Positions 16,619 to 25,170 are shown, counted from the first letter of the stretch. The stretch is 46,226 nt of DNA from Bacteroidota bacterium (GCA_013286425.1 JABDFS010000005.1:17079-63304), one strand, 5' to 3'. Translations and numbers: made by a program. Notes: generated by a model from the sequence alone, not told the origin.

Positions 16619-17154
16619 ATGGAAACAACGACAATCCCGACAAAATCAAAACCACCTTATTTATTAGGACTTCTTTGCTTAATTCCATTAGTTGGAGCAT
16701 TTGTTGGTTTGGGGCTTCTGTTGTACGGACTTTTGAAGTATAAAGACAAATGGCTTTCAATAATTGGTGCAGCAGGTATTTTATGGACAATTATTATTTA
16801 TTCGACACTATTCTATGCCGGAAAAAATGCTACAGTTTTTAAAAAAGGTTTTGAAGACATTTCTCAAATGCAATTAAACAGCTTAGTGAAAAATATTGAA
16901 TACTATAAATTGACACATGGACAATACCTGACAGACTTGAACAGTTAAGAGCTGACGATAAACTTGCACCAATTAATGACGCTGCACAGGGAATGAACAC
17001 AAAAGGAGAAGTATTCTATAACTATGAAAAAATTGGCGACAAGTATTCCCTTTTTTCGTCGGGCCAAGATGGAATACCGAATACAAAAGACGACTTGTTT
17101 CCGCAGGTGACAATTACAGACAGTAGCAAAATTGGATTAATAAAAAATCGTTGA
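16619..17154 (+). pseudogene. Cassette C membrane protein with pseudopilin-like C-terminus, frameshifted
   Basis: The ATG at 16619 starts a frame with two hydrophobic segments (LLGLLCLIPLVGAFVGLGLLLYG and SIIGAAGILWTIIIYSTLFY) that stops at 16948. One extra C in the CC run at 16927-16928 would change HGQYLTDL to HGQYPDRLEQLR and continue open to 17154, ending with SLFSSGQDGIPNTKDDLFP. That ending is typical of type II secretion GspG-like pseudopilin C-termini. So one base is missing, either a real inactivating mutation or a sequencing error. The intact product would be about 178 aa. The combination of a DUF-like double membrane segment and a pilin-like tail is familiar in Bacteroidota proteins of unknown role. 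Confidence 0.7.
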
Positions 17155-17165
17155 TAAAATACAAC

Positions 17166-17224
17166 TACAGGCAACAAAGCGGTTTGGCAAAAACATGGCT
17201 GCCGGTTCCTGTCTTTAGTTGAGT
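17166..17224 (+). other. attC-like site C (right border of cassette array)
   Basis: TACAGGCAAC at 17166-17175 is the exact complement of the cassette C start (16578-16587), and the match extends to 14 of 15 bases. The interior can pair AAAG/CTTT and GGCA/TGCC. A right core GTTGAGT at 17218 fits GTTRRRY. Five bases on, GTTTCCCTGTAATTGT (17223) resembles the cassette C start again, so the exact right edge is uncertain. Confidence 0.5.
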
Positions 17225-17379
17225 TTCCCTGTAATTGTATTAAAAAACACTGCCTCCGGGGTTTTATACCATAAATTAGCTATTTGATACATTCACCACG
17301 CACAACTCCCATTTAGGCTGTATATTAACCACTAATAAAATTTGGCTTAGCAGTCACCCGTTTAACTTTATACATTTGT

Positions 17380-18444
17380 ATGCGCATGCAGAAAAAACAT
17401 TTAGCATATTGGTGGTGCCAGTTTGGTGGGTGGACTTTTTATGGATTATCGCTGCTATTTTTTATCTGGGTATTTCATCTGCAGCTCACCACTATATTCA
17501 TAAACAGGATATTGCTTTCTGTTTCACTGGGGCTTTTATTTACACACCTGCTGCGCCTGGTAATTCTTGAATTAAAGCTAACGCCTCCTATTTTTGGCAA
17601 ACAATGGATATTGCTTTTTGCAATAACCTTATTGATTTGCATAACCTATAGTTACGTAAGCAGTACCATAGTGGAATACCTTAAATGGTACGACCCGGAG
17701 ATAAAAGCCACCGTTCCGGAACGTTTTTTACTAAACCTTGCAAATGATTCGCCCATCATTCTTGTATGGCTTTCTATTTATTACCTGTGGCATTACATAG
17801 AAAATTCACGCAATACAAAAATTGATAGTGTGAAAATGGAAAGCCTGGTAAAAGAACTGCAGTTAAAAACTATAAAAGCTCACATTAATCCTCATTTTAT
17901 TTTTAACGCATTAAACAGTATCCGTGCATTGGTTGATGAAAATCCTGAACGTGCAAGAACAGCCATAACAGAGCTAAGCAATATTTTAAGAAGCAGCATG
18001 CAGGCTGAAAAAATGGAAACCACCACATTGGAAAAAGAATTAAGCATTGTAAAAGATTACCTCGAGCTGGAGCAGATACGCTTTGAAGACCGCCTTAGAA
18101 TTGCGTATGAAATTGATGAAGACACTTTAGACCAGCAGGTGCCTCCCATGATGCTGCAAACGCTTGTTGAAAACGCAATAAAGCATGGCATAAGCAAACA
18201 GGTGAATGGCGGGTTTATAAAAGTTACATCTGATTTTATAAATAATCATCATGAACTTATTGTTGAAAACACCGGGCATCTGAATAACACGAAAAACCTT
18301 GAAGGCTTTGGTATTGCCAGCACTATTAACCGCCTTAAATTATTGTATGGCAATGACGCGGATTTTGAAATTAAAAATTTGAATAGTAATATGGTTAAAG
18401 CAAAAGTTACTTTACCTGTTACAGCAGTTTCATTCATAAAATAA
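17380..18444 (+). CDS. LytS/YehU-type sensor histidine kinase
   Basis: A 354-aa inner-membrane kinase. The N-terminal ~135 residues hold about four transmembrane helices and no recognisable sensor domain. Then comes the His_kinase domain (PF06580 type) with KAHINPHFIFNALNSI, phospho-acceptor His at about 172, and a HATPase domain with PPMMLQTLVENAIKHGI (N box) and GFGIASTINRLKLLYG. The LytTR regulator follows 7 bp downstream, a standard pair. TACATTTG at 17371-17378 matches the Bacteroidetes -7 box but touches the ATG, so the message may be leaderless or start at the Met at 17386. Confidence 0.92.
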   Translation: MRMQKKHLAYWWCQFGGWTFYGLSLLFFIWVFHLQLTTIFINRILLSVSLGLLFTHLLRLVILELKLTPPIFGKQWILLFAITLLICITYSYVSSTIVEYLKWYDPEIKATVPERFLLNLANDSPIILVWLSIYYLWHYIENSRNTKIDSVKMESLVKELQLKTIKAHINPHFIFNALNSIRALVDENPERARTAITELSNILRSSMQAEKMETTTLEKELSIVKDYLELEQIRFEDRLRIAYEIDEDTLDQQVPPMMLQTLVENAIKHGISKQVNGGFIKVTSDFINNHHELIVENTGHLNNTKNLEGFGIASTINRLKLLYGNDADFEIKNLNSNMVKAKVTLPVTAVSFIK

Positions 18445-18451
18445 AAATGTT

Positions 18452-19183
18452 ATGTCGTTAAAAGCAATTATTATAGATGATGAACGCCTTGCAAGAGCGG
18501 AACTTAGAAAATTATTACTGGAATTTCCTGATATAGACATTGTTGATGAAGCAGCCAATGTGGAAGAAGGAGTTGATAAAATAGAAACACAAAACCCTGA
18601 TCTTATTTTTTTAGATATTCAAATGCCCGGCAGAACAGGGTTTGACCTGTTAAGCGACCTGGAAAAATCACCGCATGTTATCTTTACAACAGCCTACGAC
18701 GAATATGCTTTAAAGGCTTTTGAAGTAAATGCGCTTGATTATCTTTTAAAACCAATAGAGCCTAAAAGGCTTGCTGATGCTGTACATAAGTTGCAGTATG
18801 AAGTAAGTAAGGAAAATGCCGGGATAAATGGCATTAACCGCGGGCCGCTTACCGAAGCCGACCAGGTTTTTGTAAAAGACGGTGAACGTTGCTGGTTTGT
18901 AAAATTGAGCGAGATACGATTATTTGAAAGTGTGGGCAACTATGCAAAGGTTTTTTTCGGAACAAATAAGCCGCTCATTTTAAAATCGCTTAATTCATTG
19001 GAAGAACGCCTGGATGACCACATATTTTTCAGAGCCAACAGGAAACATATTATCAACCTGAGATGGATAGAAAAAATAGAACCTTATTTTAACGGAGGTT
19101 TACTGGTAGAATTAAAAGGTGGTGAAAAGATTGAAGTCAGCCGCAGGCAAACCGTTAAGTTTAAAGAAATGATGAGCTTTTAA
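18452..19183 (+). CDS. LytTR family response regulator
   Basis: A 243-aa regulator with a receiver domain (1-120) and a LytTR DNA-binding domain (about 140-240). The receiver shows the acidic pocket IIDDERLAR, phospho-acceptor Asp55 in LIFLDIQMPG, and TTAYDEYALKAFEVNALDYLLKP. The LytTR part has VGNYAKVFF, HIFFRANRKHIINLRWIEKI and VSRRQTVKFKEMM. It forms a two-gene operon with the upstream kinase. No target gene is obvious nearby. Confidence 0.93.
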   Translation: MSLKAIIIDDERLARAELRKLLLEFPDIDIVDEAANVEEGVDKIETQNPDLIFLDIQMPGRTGFDLLSDLEKSPHVIFTTAYDEYALKAFEVNALDYLLKPIEPKRLADAVHKLQYEVSKENAGINGINRGPLTEADQVFVKDGERCWFVKLSEIRLFESVGNYAKVFFGTNKPLILKSLNSLEERLDDHIFFRANRKHIINLRWIEKIEPYFNGGLLVELKGGEKIEVSRRQTVKFKEMMSF

Positions 19184-19242
19184 AGTTCACAGGTTCAAGC
19201 GTTACCAGTTTATATCAATTTAATGGCTATTAGCCCTTGAAC

Positions 19243-19274
19243 ATTGAAACAATGAAACTTTGAAACGCTGAAAC
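19243..19274. repeat. Octanucleotide repeat NNTGAAAC x4
   Basis: ATTGAAAC, AATGAAAC, TTTGAAAC and GCTGAAAC follow each other without gaps and end at the stop codon of the GGGP synthase gene, in the gap between convergent genes. Confidence 0.7.
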
Positions 19275-20033
19275 TTATGCTTTTACATGCGCTGAAGAAT
19301 GTATGGCATCACTCATTTCTTTTATAAGCGATGCATCTTTTTCTATTGCATTTCCTACTACAATAATATCTGCACCACTGCGGCAGTTTGCATAAGCCTT
19401 TTCGGGAGTTCTTATACCGCCGCCTACAATCAATGGCGCTTCAGTATGTGAAGACACTTTTTCAATCATTTGGTTTGGAACAGGATTTTTGGCACCACTT
19501 CCTGCGTCCATAAATAGCAGTTTCATACCCAGCATCTCACCTGCCATTGCAGTGCACATAGCAATTTCGCTTTTATCAGAAGGTAAAGGTGTAGCATTTG
19601 AAATATAGGAAACCGTTGTTGGCGCACCGCCATCAACCACCATATAACCTGTAGGCATAATTTCAAGCCCGCTTTGCTTTACGGCAGGTGCACTTATTAC
19701 ATGCTGCCCGATAAGCAATTCAGGATTGCGGCCGGAGATCAGTGACAGGTAAAGTAAAGCATCAGCATAACGGCTTATCTGGGAATGGGAACCGGGGAAA
19801 ATTACAACAGGAATTGAACACGAAACCTTTATCTGGCGTATACATTCATCCAGGTTATTTGAAATCACAAGGCTTCCCCCAACAAAGAAATAATCTATTG
19901 CTGCATCAAGGGCTAATGATACAAGTTGTTCAATCGTAGCAACATTTACTTTATCCGGATCGATAAGTACTGCAAATGATTTTTTCCCGGCCGACTTTCT
20001 ATCTTGTATTTTATCATACAAACTGTGCTTCAT
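19275..20033 (-). CDS. Geranylgeranylglyceryl phosphate synthase family protein
   Basis: A 252-aa TIM-barrel prenyltransferase (PcrB/GGGPS family) that joins sn-glycerol 1-phosphate to a polyprenyl diphosphate. Family marks are FAVLIDPDKV near the N-terminus, YFFVGGS, VVIFPGSHSQIS, ISGRNPELLIGQHV, GYMVVDGG, LLFMDAGSGAKNPV and LIVGGGIRTPEKA with GADIIVVGNAIEKD. Length and motifs fit the Bacteroidota group II enzymes rather than Bacillus PcrB. The archaeal homologue starts ether-lipid synthesis; the fate of the product in Bacteroidota is not settled. It stands alone on the minus strand. Confidence 0.9.
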   Translation of the reverse strand: MKHSLYDKIQDRKSAGKKSFAVLIDPDKVNVATIEQLVSLALDAAIDYFFVGGSLVISNNLDECIRQIKVSCSIPVVIFPGSHSQISRYADALLYLSLISGRNPELLIGQHVISAPAVKQSGLEIMPTGYMVVDGGAPTTVSYISNATPLPSDKSEIAMCTAMAGEMLGMKLLFMDAGSGAKNPVPNQMIEKVSSHTEAPLIVGGGIRTPEKAYANCRSGADIIVVGNAIEKDASLIKEMSDAIHSSAHVKA

Positions 20034-20384
20034 GCAGATTGTTTAATTAGCGCTAATTGCAAAAATGCAAAAAAGTTCGCATTCTTAATAATTTCATTGG
20101 TAATGTTTTTCAATCGTTTAGTTTACTTAGTATTATATACGTACTTTTAAAAAAGACGTATAACGGCATTTGGGACAATTATTTTTATCCCATAAATTTT
20201 ATCTACAATATTCTTTTTTGAAATGCAATGCCAGCATGAACTTCAAAAAAATTCACATCTATTTTCCACAACATGTGCATATTCATAGTTTCTTTTTTCA
20301 CAGCTTAAAGATATTTTCGTCGTCTGCCTCTAACGTTTCCAAAGGCACTCACAAGAATTCCTAACGCATTAAAATAACTTTTTC
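20034..20384. other. Divergent intergenic region with 14-bp palindrome (351 bp)
   Basis: Holds the promoters of the GGGP synthase (left) and nrdJ (right). AATTAGCGCTAATT at 20045-20058 is a perfect palindrome 12 bp from the GGGP synthase start, a possible operator. No cobalamin riboswitch hallmark is visible, although nrdJ uses B12. Nothing else was recognised. Confidence 0.45.
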
Positions 20385-23300
20385 ATGGCATCAGAAAAAC
20401 TCCGCAAAGAGCTGTCGTTTCAGCGTCGCTTTACAAAAGAAGGCATTAGTCCTTTTGACATGTTTGCATACGATTATCGTACCAGCATTATCAAAAACCC
20501 TACCGGGGAAGTCTTATTTGAAATGAATAATGTTGAAGTACCCAAACAATGGAGCCAAATAGCCACAGATATCCTGGCACAGAAATATTTTAGAAAAGCC
20601 GGTGTACCTCAACCCGATGGAAGTTTGGGAAGAGAAACTTCAGCCAAACAGGTAGCGCATCGTATGGCAAATTGCTGGCGTGTATGGGGCGAGCGGTATA
20701 ACTATTTTGAGTCTGAAAAAGATGCGCAGGTATTTTATGAGGAGCTTGTATATAGCATCCTTAACCAGGCTTGTGTACCAAATAGTCCACAATGGTTTAA
20801 CACAGGATTACACGAAAGCTATGGCATAACCGGCAAGCCGCAGGGGCATTATTTCGTTGATGCAAAAGATGGCAAGTTGAAAAAATCAAGCAGCGCTTAT
20901 GAACGTCCCCAGCCGCATGCCTGCTTTATTTTAAGTGTTGATGATGACCTGGTAAATGATGGCGGTATTATGGATCTGTGGATTCGCGAAGCACGCATTT
21001 TTAAATACGGTTCAGGCGTTGGAACAAACTTTTCAAGAATACGTGGTGAAGGTGAGAGATTAAGCGGTGGGGGTACTTCAAGCGGATTGATGAGTTTTCT
21101 GAAGATCGGCGACCGTTCAGCAGGTGCCATCAAAAGCGGCGGCACCACAAGGCGTGCGGCAAAGATGGTTTGTCTTGATCTTGATCATCCTGAAATAATG
21201 AACTTCATCAACTGGAAAAAAGATGAAGAAAAGAAAGTAGCGGCAATGGTAGCTGCAGGTTATGACAGTGGTTATGAAGGGGAAGCTTATGCTACTGTTT
21301 CCGGCCAGAACTCAAACAATTCTGTGCGCATTCCCAATTCATTTTTTAAAGTGCTGGAAGAAGATGGCGATTGGGAATTAAAGGCAAGAACTGATGGCAG
21401 GACAATGAAAAAAATCCCTGCACGTGAAGTATGGAACCAGATAAATTATGCTGCATGGCGCTGTGCAGACCCGGGAACGCAATACGATACTACAATTAAC
21501 GAATGGCATACTTGTCCGCAGGGTGGCCGCATCAATGCATCCAATCCCTGTTCAGAATACATGTTCCTTGATAATACTGCATGTAACCTGGCAAGCGCCA
21601 ACCTGATGAAATTCTTCGATACAGAAAAAAATATTTTTGACGTTGAAGGCTTTGCCTACACCTGCCGTTTATGGACAACTGTCCTGGAAATATCTGTATT
21701 GATGGCTCAATTCCCTTCAAAAGAAGTAGCGCAATTATCTTACGATTACAGAACGCTTGGTTTAGGATTCGCAAATCTTGGAACCATGTTAATGGTTAGC
21801 GGCATTCCTTATGACAGTGAACAGGCACGCAATATTGCTGCAGCCATCACAGCTATTATGACCGGCATTTCTTATAAAACTTCAGCAGAAATGGCTGCCG
21901 TACTTGGTGCCTTTCCTGAATATGAAAAGAATAGAGAAGATATGTTACGCGTAATGCATAACCATCGCGCAGCAGCTTACGACGCAGCAGATGCATATGA
22001 AGGTTTAAGCCTGCAACCGGTTGGCATCAATGCAAAATATTGCCCGGATTATTTGTTATCTGCCGCATGTAAAGCGTGGGATGACGCAGTGGAATTGGGT
22101 GAAAAATATGGCTATCGCAATGCACAAACAACGGTTATTGCGCCAACAGGAACTATCGGTTTGGTAATGGATTGTGATACAACCGGCGTTGAACCTGATT
22201 TTGCTTTAGTGAAATTTAAAAAATTATCAGGCGGCGGTTATTTTAAGATCATCAATCAAAGCGTACCGGTTGCATTGAAGAATCTTGAATATTCTCCAAA
22301 AGAAATTGACAGCATTATTAAATATGCTGTGGGTGCAGCAAGTTTTGAAGGCTCACCATTTATTAATCCGCAAACATTGAGTGAGAAAGGTTTTCTTCCT
22401 GAGGAAATTCAGAAGTTAAATACCGCTGCTACAGCAGCTTTTGAAATCGGATTCCTGTTTAATAAATTTATTTTAGGTGAAGCTTGTTTGGAAAGATTAG
22501 GATTTACTGCTGAACAATATAACGACTGGAGTTTTGATTTGCTTGATGCGCTTGGATTTACCGATGAACAAATTGAAGCTGCCAACGATTATGTGTGCGG
22601 AACAATGACGATTGAAGGTGCTCCCTATTTAAAAGCTGAACATCTTAGCGTATTTGATTGCGCCAATAAATGCGGTAAAAAAGGCGAACGTTATATTCAT
22701 GCACATGGGCATATTAGAATGATGGCAGCCTGCCAGCCATTCTTAAGCGGTGCCATTTCAAAAACAATTAACCTCCCACATGAAGCTTCCATTGAAGAAA
22801 TTGCAGATTCATACTTACTAAGCTGGCAATTGGGTTTGAAAGCATGCGCTTTATATCGCGATGGTTCTAAACTTTCTCAACCTCTCAGCAATAAATCGGA
22901 TAAGAAAAAGAAGTCAACAGACAATAGTCAACAGGCCATAGCAGAAAAAACTACTGTGGACAATGGACCATTAACCATGGACACAAAACTGGTTGACCTT
23001 TCTACGTTAAGTGCGGAAGAACTATTGGAAGAAGTTCAAAAGCGTATGCAGGCAAGTGACGACACTTCTTTAAAACGCCAGTTATCAAAGATTGTTGAAA
23101 GAAAAACATTGCCTGCAAAACGTTACGGCTTTACGCAAAAAGCTAAAATAAACGGGCAGGTTTTATTCATGCGTACCGGTGAATACAACGATGGCACTTT
23201 AGGTGAAATATTCATTGACCTCGCTAAAGAAGGCTCAACGCTGCGCAGCCTGATGAACTGTTTTGCAATCGCAATTTCTGTAGGCTTGCAATACGGGGTT

Positions 23301-23756
23301 CCTTTAGATGAGTTTGTTGAAAAATTTGTGTTCACGAAGTTTGAACCGGCGGGCATGGTTGATCATCCGAATATTAAAACAACAACATCATTGGTGGATT
23401 TTGTATTCCGTGTTTTAGCATTTGAATACCTTGGAAGAACAGATCTTGTACATGTGATTGATAAACCCGAAATAACCAATCTCGGTGATGAAGATGAAGC
23501 AGAATATATGGGCAAGCCATCTTTAAGTAATCTTCGGGTAAACACTGTGGTTACTCAATCTTCTGCAATGCATCATCAGAAATTACATAAGGCAACCGCA
23601 AATGTTCATGCAGGAGCCGGGTTAAGTGCTGCCAACGCAGCGGCTAAAAGCATGCAAAGCGATGCGCCGTCCTGTAATGTATGCGGGCATATTACTGTAA
23701 GAAGCGGCACCTGTTATAAATGTTTGAACTGCGGCAACAGCATGGGTTGCAGTTAA
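20385..23756 (+). CDS. nrdJ: Adenosylcobalamin-dependent ribonucleotide reductase (class II)
   Basis: A 1123-aa enzyme that reduces ribonucleotides to deoxyribonucleotides with a B12 radical, needing neither oxygen nor a separate radical subunit. Domains are an N-terminal region, the ten-stranded barrel (about 110-830) with FKYGSGVGTNFSRIRG, the NPCSE active-site loop (Cys389, Glu391) and APTGTIGLVMDCDTTGVEPDFAL, then a TSCPD domain (about 900-1030), and a C-terminal zinc ribbon with Cys1097, Cys1100, Cys1113 and Cys1116. The linker between barrel and TSCPD (about 843-868, VDNGPLTMDTK) is encoded by 7-bp repeats. Single gene with its own terminator. Confidence 0.95.
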   Translation: MASEKLRKELSFQRRFTKEGISPFDMFAYDYRTSIIKNPTGEVLFEMNNVEVPKQWSQIATDILAQKYFRKAGVPQPDGSLGRETSAKQVAHRMANCWRVWGERYNYFESEKDAQVFYEELVYSILNQACVPNSPQWFNTGLHESYGITGKPQGHYFVDAKDGKLKKSSSAYERPQPHACFILSVDDDLVNDGGIMDLWIREARIFKYGSGVGTNFSRIRGEGERLSGGGTSSGLMSFLKIGDRSAGAIKSGGTTRRAAKMVCLDLDHPEIMNFINWKKDEEKKVAAMVAAGYDSGYEGEAYATVSGQNSNNSVRIPNSFFKVLEEDGDWELKARTDGRTMKKIPAREVWNQINYAAWRCADPGTQYDTTINEWHTCPQGGRINASNPCSEYMFLDNTACNLASANLMKFFDTEKNIFDVEGFAYTCRLWTTVLEISVLMAQFPSKEVAQLSYDYRTLGLGFANLGTMLMVSGIPYDSEQARNIAAAITAIMTGISYKTSAEMAAVLGAFPEYEKNREDMLRVMHNHRAAAYDAADAYEGLSLQPVGINAKYCPDYLLSAACKAWDDAVELGEKYGYRNAQTTVIAPTGTIGLVMDCDTTGVEPDFALVKFKKLSGGGYFKIINQSVPVALKNLEYSPKEIDSIIKYAVGAASFEGSPFINPQTLSEKGFLPEEIQKLNTAATAAFEIGFLFNKFILGEACLERLGFTAEQYNDWSFDLLDALGFTDEQIEAANDYVCGTMTIEGAPYLKAEHLSVFDCANKCGKKGERYIHAHGHIRMMAACQPFLSGAISKTINLPHEASIEEIADSYLLSWQLGLKACALYRDGSKLSQPLSNKSDKKKKSTDNSQQAIAEKTTVDNGPLTMDTKLVDLSTLSAEELLEEVQKRMQASDDTSLKRQLSKIVERKTLPAKRYGFTQKAKINGQVLFMRTGEYNDGTLGEIFIDLAKEGSTLRSLMNCFAIAISVGLQYGVPLDEFVEKFVFTKFEPAGMVDHPNIKTTTSLVDFVFRVLAFEYLGRTDLVHVIDKPEITNLGDEDEAEYMGKPSLSNLRVNTVVTQSSAMHHQKLHKATANVHAGAGLSAANAAAKSMQSDAPSCNVCGHITVRSGTCYKCLNCGNSMGCS
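22913..22984 (+). repeat. In-frame heptanucleotide repeats inside nrdJ
   Basis: GTCAACA, GACAATA, GTCAACA, GGCCATA (22913-22940), then TGGACAA, TGGACCA, TTAACCA, TGGACAC (22957-22984). Both blocks have a strict 7-bp period and keep the frame within the inter-domain linker. Confidence 0.75.
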
Positions 23757-23780
23757 GAATTATTTTTTATTGATGTGATA

Positions 23781-23812
23781 AAGAGGTTGCTGAATAAGCA
23801 GCCTCTTTTTTT
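23781..23812 (+). terminator. Rho-independent terminator of nrdJ
   Basis: AAGAGGTTGCT pairs with AGCAGCCTCTT (one G-T pair), 5-base loop, followed by seven T. It lies 24 bp after the stop. Confidence 0.85.
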
Positions 23813-23831
23813 GTATGTGATTTTATTAGCT

Positions 23832-23878
23832 GGCCGGGATTTGCAATCCCGGCCAAAGCGTTTCGGATTTGCAATCCG
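23832..23878. repeat. Pair of REP-like hairpins
   Basis: GGCCGGGATT-TGC-AATCCCGGCC (23832-23854) and CGGATT-TGC-AATCCG (23864-23878) are two perfect stem-loops with the same TGC loop and the shared core GGATTTGCAATCC. They resemble REP palindromes mobilised by REP-associated tyrosine transposases; no such gene is in the window. Confidence 0.7.
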
Positions 23879-23956
23879 CACTAAAGCAGCAACAGAAGAA
23901 TTAATAACTATGTAAACCTCAACACTAATTATTATTTTGCAGTAAATACTCCCGGT

Positions 23957-24400
23957 ATGAAAAAATTATTGTTTGCATTTTTTATCCTCACTTTTATTTC
24001 AGCTTCTACTGTAAAAGCACAAATACATCTCAATCATATAACAGTGTTTGTTGTTGACTTAGAAAAAAGTACTGCTTTTTATAAAGACGTTATGGGCTTT
24101 CAAATTATTCCTGAACCGTTCCATGACAATCATCATACATGGTTCAAGATTGGCGAACACAGTGAATTGCATGTGGTTTCAGGCGCAAAAGAAATAATTG
24201 CTCACGACATTAATATTCATATGGCTTTCAGTGTGCCTTCAGTTGAAGATTTTGCAAAACATTTGGATTCACTCAACATAAAATATGGAAACTGGAATCA
24301 ATCAACTAAAACACCCCAGGTTCGCCCTGATGGTATTAAACAAATATATTTCCAGGATCCTGATGGTTATTGGATTGAAGTGGATGATGATAAGTTTTGA
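23957..24400 (+). CDS. Secreted VOC (glyoxalase/dioxygenase) family protein
   Basis: A 147-aa protein with a cleavable signal peptide (MKKLLFAFFILTFISASTVKA, cut before Gln22) and one VOC module: LNHITVFVVDLEKSTAFYKDVMGFQI at the start, HTWFKIGEHSELHVVSG in the middle and IYFQDPDGYWIEVDDD at the end, which supplies the usual metal-ligand Glu. Metal ligands seem retained (His26, His75 or nearby, Glu near the end). A periplasmic location is predicted; the substrate is unknown. It lies 66 bp before a TPR membrane protein gene on the same strand. Confidence 0.88.
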   Translation: MKKLLFAFFILTFISASTVKAQIHLNHITVFVVDLEKSTAFYKDVMGFQIIPEPFHDNHHTWFKIGEHSELHVVSGAKEIIAHDINIHMAFSVPSVEDFAKHLDSLNIKYGNWNQSTKTPQVRPDGIKQIYFQDPDGYWIEVDDDKF

Positions 24401-24465
24401 TAGTGATCAGCAGGAAGTGAAAGGTGAGAAGTAAACTATTATCTTCGCCGCCTTAAAATGTGGGT

Positions 24466-25119
24466 ATGAAGTTTTACAATCTTATAATCAAGTATCGTTT
24501 CTGGCTGAGCATTGCGGCTATTGTTATAGGCCTTACGCTAAACCTTACCGTGTCTGGTTTCTGGCCGGTATTCCCTTTATATTTTGTTGGATTGATAGGA
24601 CTGTTAAGTCATTTTTTTATTGGCCCGATGCGTTTATTACAGGAACCGATGGAAAGTGGCAATATTGAAGAAGTTGAAAGAATTCTGGATACCATCTGGT
24701 TTCCGAATTTGCTATACAAGCCAATCCGTTCAACTTACTATACAGTGAGAGGAAATATGGCAATGATGAAACAGGATTTTGATACCGCTGAAAAGCATTT
24801 AAAGAAAAGTGCCTCACTTGGTGCACCAATGCCTGAGGCTGAAGGCGCCAATAAATTGCAGTTGGGAATGATGGCTATGCAAAAAGGTGATCTGAGAGGC
24901 GCAGAAGGTTATATGCGCGCAGCGATACGTTTGGGCATTCCTGATAAAGAAAGTGAAGCCATTGCTTATTTAAGCATGTGCCAGATATTTATGAATAAGC
25001 GCGAGTTTCGCGCAGCAAAAGATTTCTTTAGAAAAGCTAAAGCATGTAAGCCAACAACCAAGCAGGTAGTTGACCAGATTAAAGAAATTGAAAAATATAT
25101 TTCAAGGGTTCCGGGATAG
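24466..25119 (+). CDS. Membrane protein with TPR repeats
   Basis: A 217-aa protein from the ATG at 24466 (an in-frame GTG lies 6 bp upstream). Two transmembrane segments near the N-terminus (WLSIAAIVIGLTLNLTV and FPLYFVGLIGLLSHFFIG) are followed by a cytoplasmic helical domain with about three tetratricopeptide-like repeats (RGNMAMMKQDFDTAEKHLKK, LGMMAMQKGDLRGAEGYMRA, MNKREFRAAKDFFRKAKA). TPRs bind protein partners; the role is unknown. TATCTTCG just upstream resembles a -7 promoter box. A terminator follows. Confidence 0.8.
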   Translation: MKFYNLIIKYRFWLSIAAIVIGLTLNLTVSGFWPVFPLYFVGLIGLLSHFFIGPMRLLQEPMESGNIEEVERILDTIWFPNLLYKPIRSTYYTVRGNMAMMKQDFDTAEKHLKKSASLGAPMPEAEGANKLQLGMMAMQKGDLRGAEGYMRAAIRLGIPDKESEAIAYLSMCQIFMNKREFRAAKDFFRKAKACKPTTKQVVDQIKEIEKYISRVPG

Positions 25120-25143
25120 TAAATCTTATAATCTTACTTATTG

Positions 25144-25170
25144 AAAGCACAACTTTAGTTGTGCTTTTTT
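25144..25170 (+). terminator. Rho-independent terminator
   Basis: AAAGCACAACT and its perfect complement around a 2-base centre, followed by a T run, 24 bp after the TPR gene. Confidence 0.85.

Larger units (their letters stand above)
13806..17217 (+). mobile_element. Integron-like gene cassette array without integrase (CALIN-like)
   Basis: Three consecutive units, A 13806-15735, B 15736-16578 and C 16579-17217, each hold plus-strand unknown genes and end in a large imperfect hairpin. For each unit the first ~10 bases are the reverse complement of the left end of the hairpin that closes the same unit: GTTGGGCGT with ACGCCCAAC (A), GTTAGCTGTG with CACAGCTAAC (B), GTTGCCTGTA with TACAGGCAAC (C). 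That is what excision at attC sites into circular cassettes predicts. The DNA is visibly AT-richer than the flanks. No tyrosine recombinase gene is in the window. Confidence 0.6.

Noticed and set aside
20170-20364. 64-aa open frame upstream of nrdJ
   Set aside because: Low-complexity His/Phe-rich translation of AT-rich spacer with no start signals.
20034-20384. Cobalamin riboswitch before nrdJ
   Set aside because: No B12-box-like GCCACTG sequence or the expected stem order could be found.
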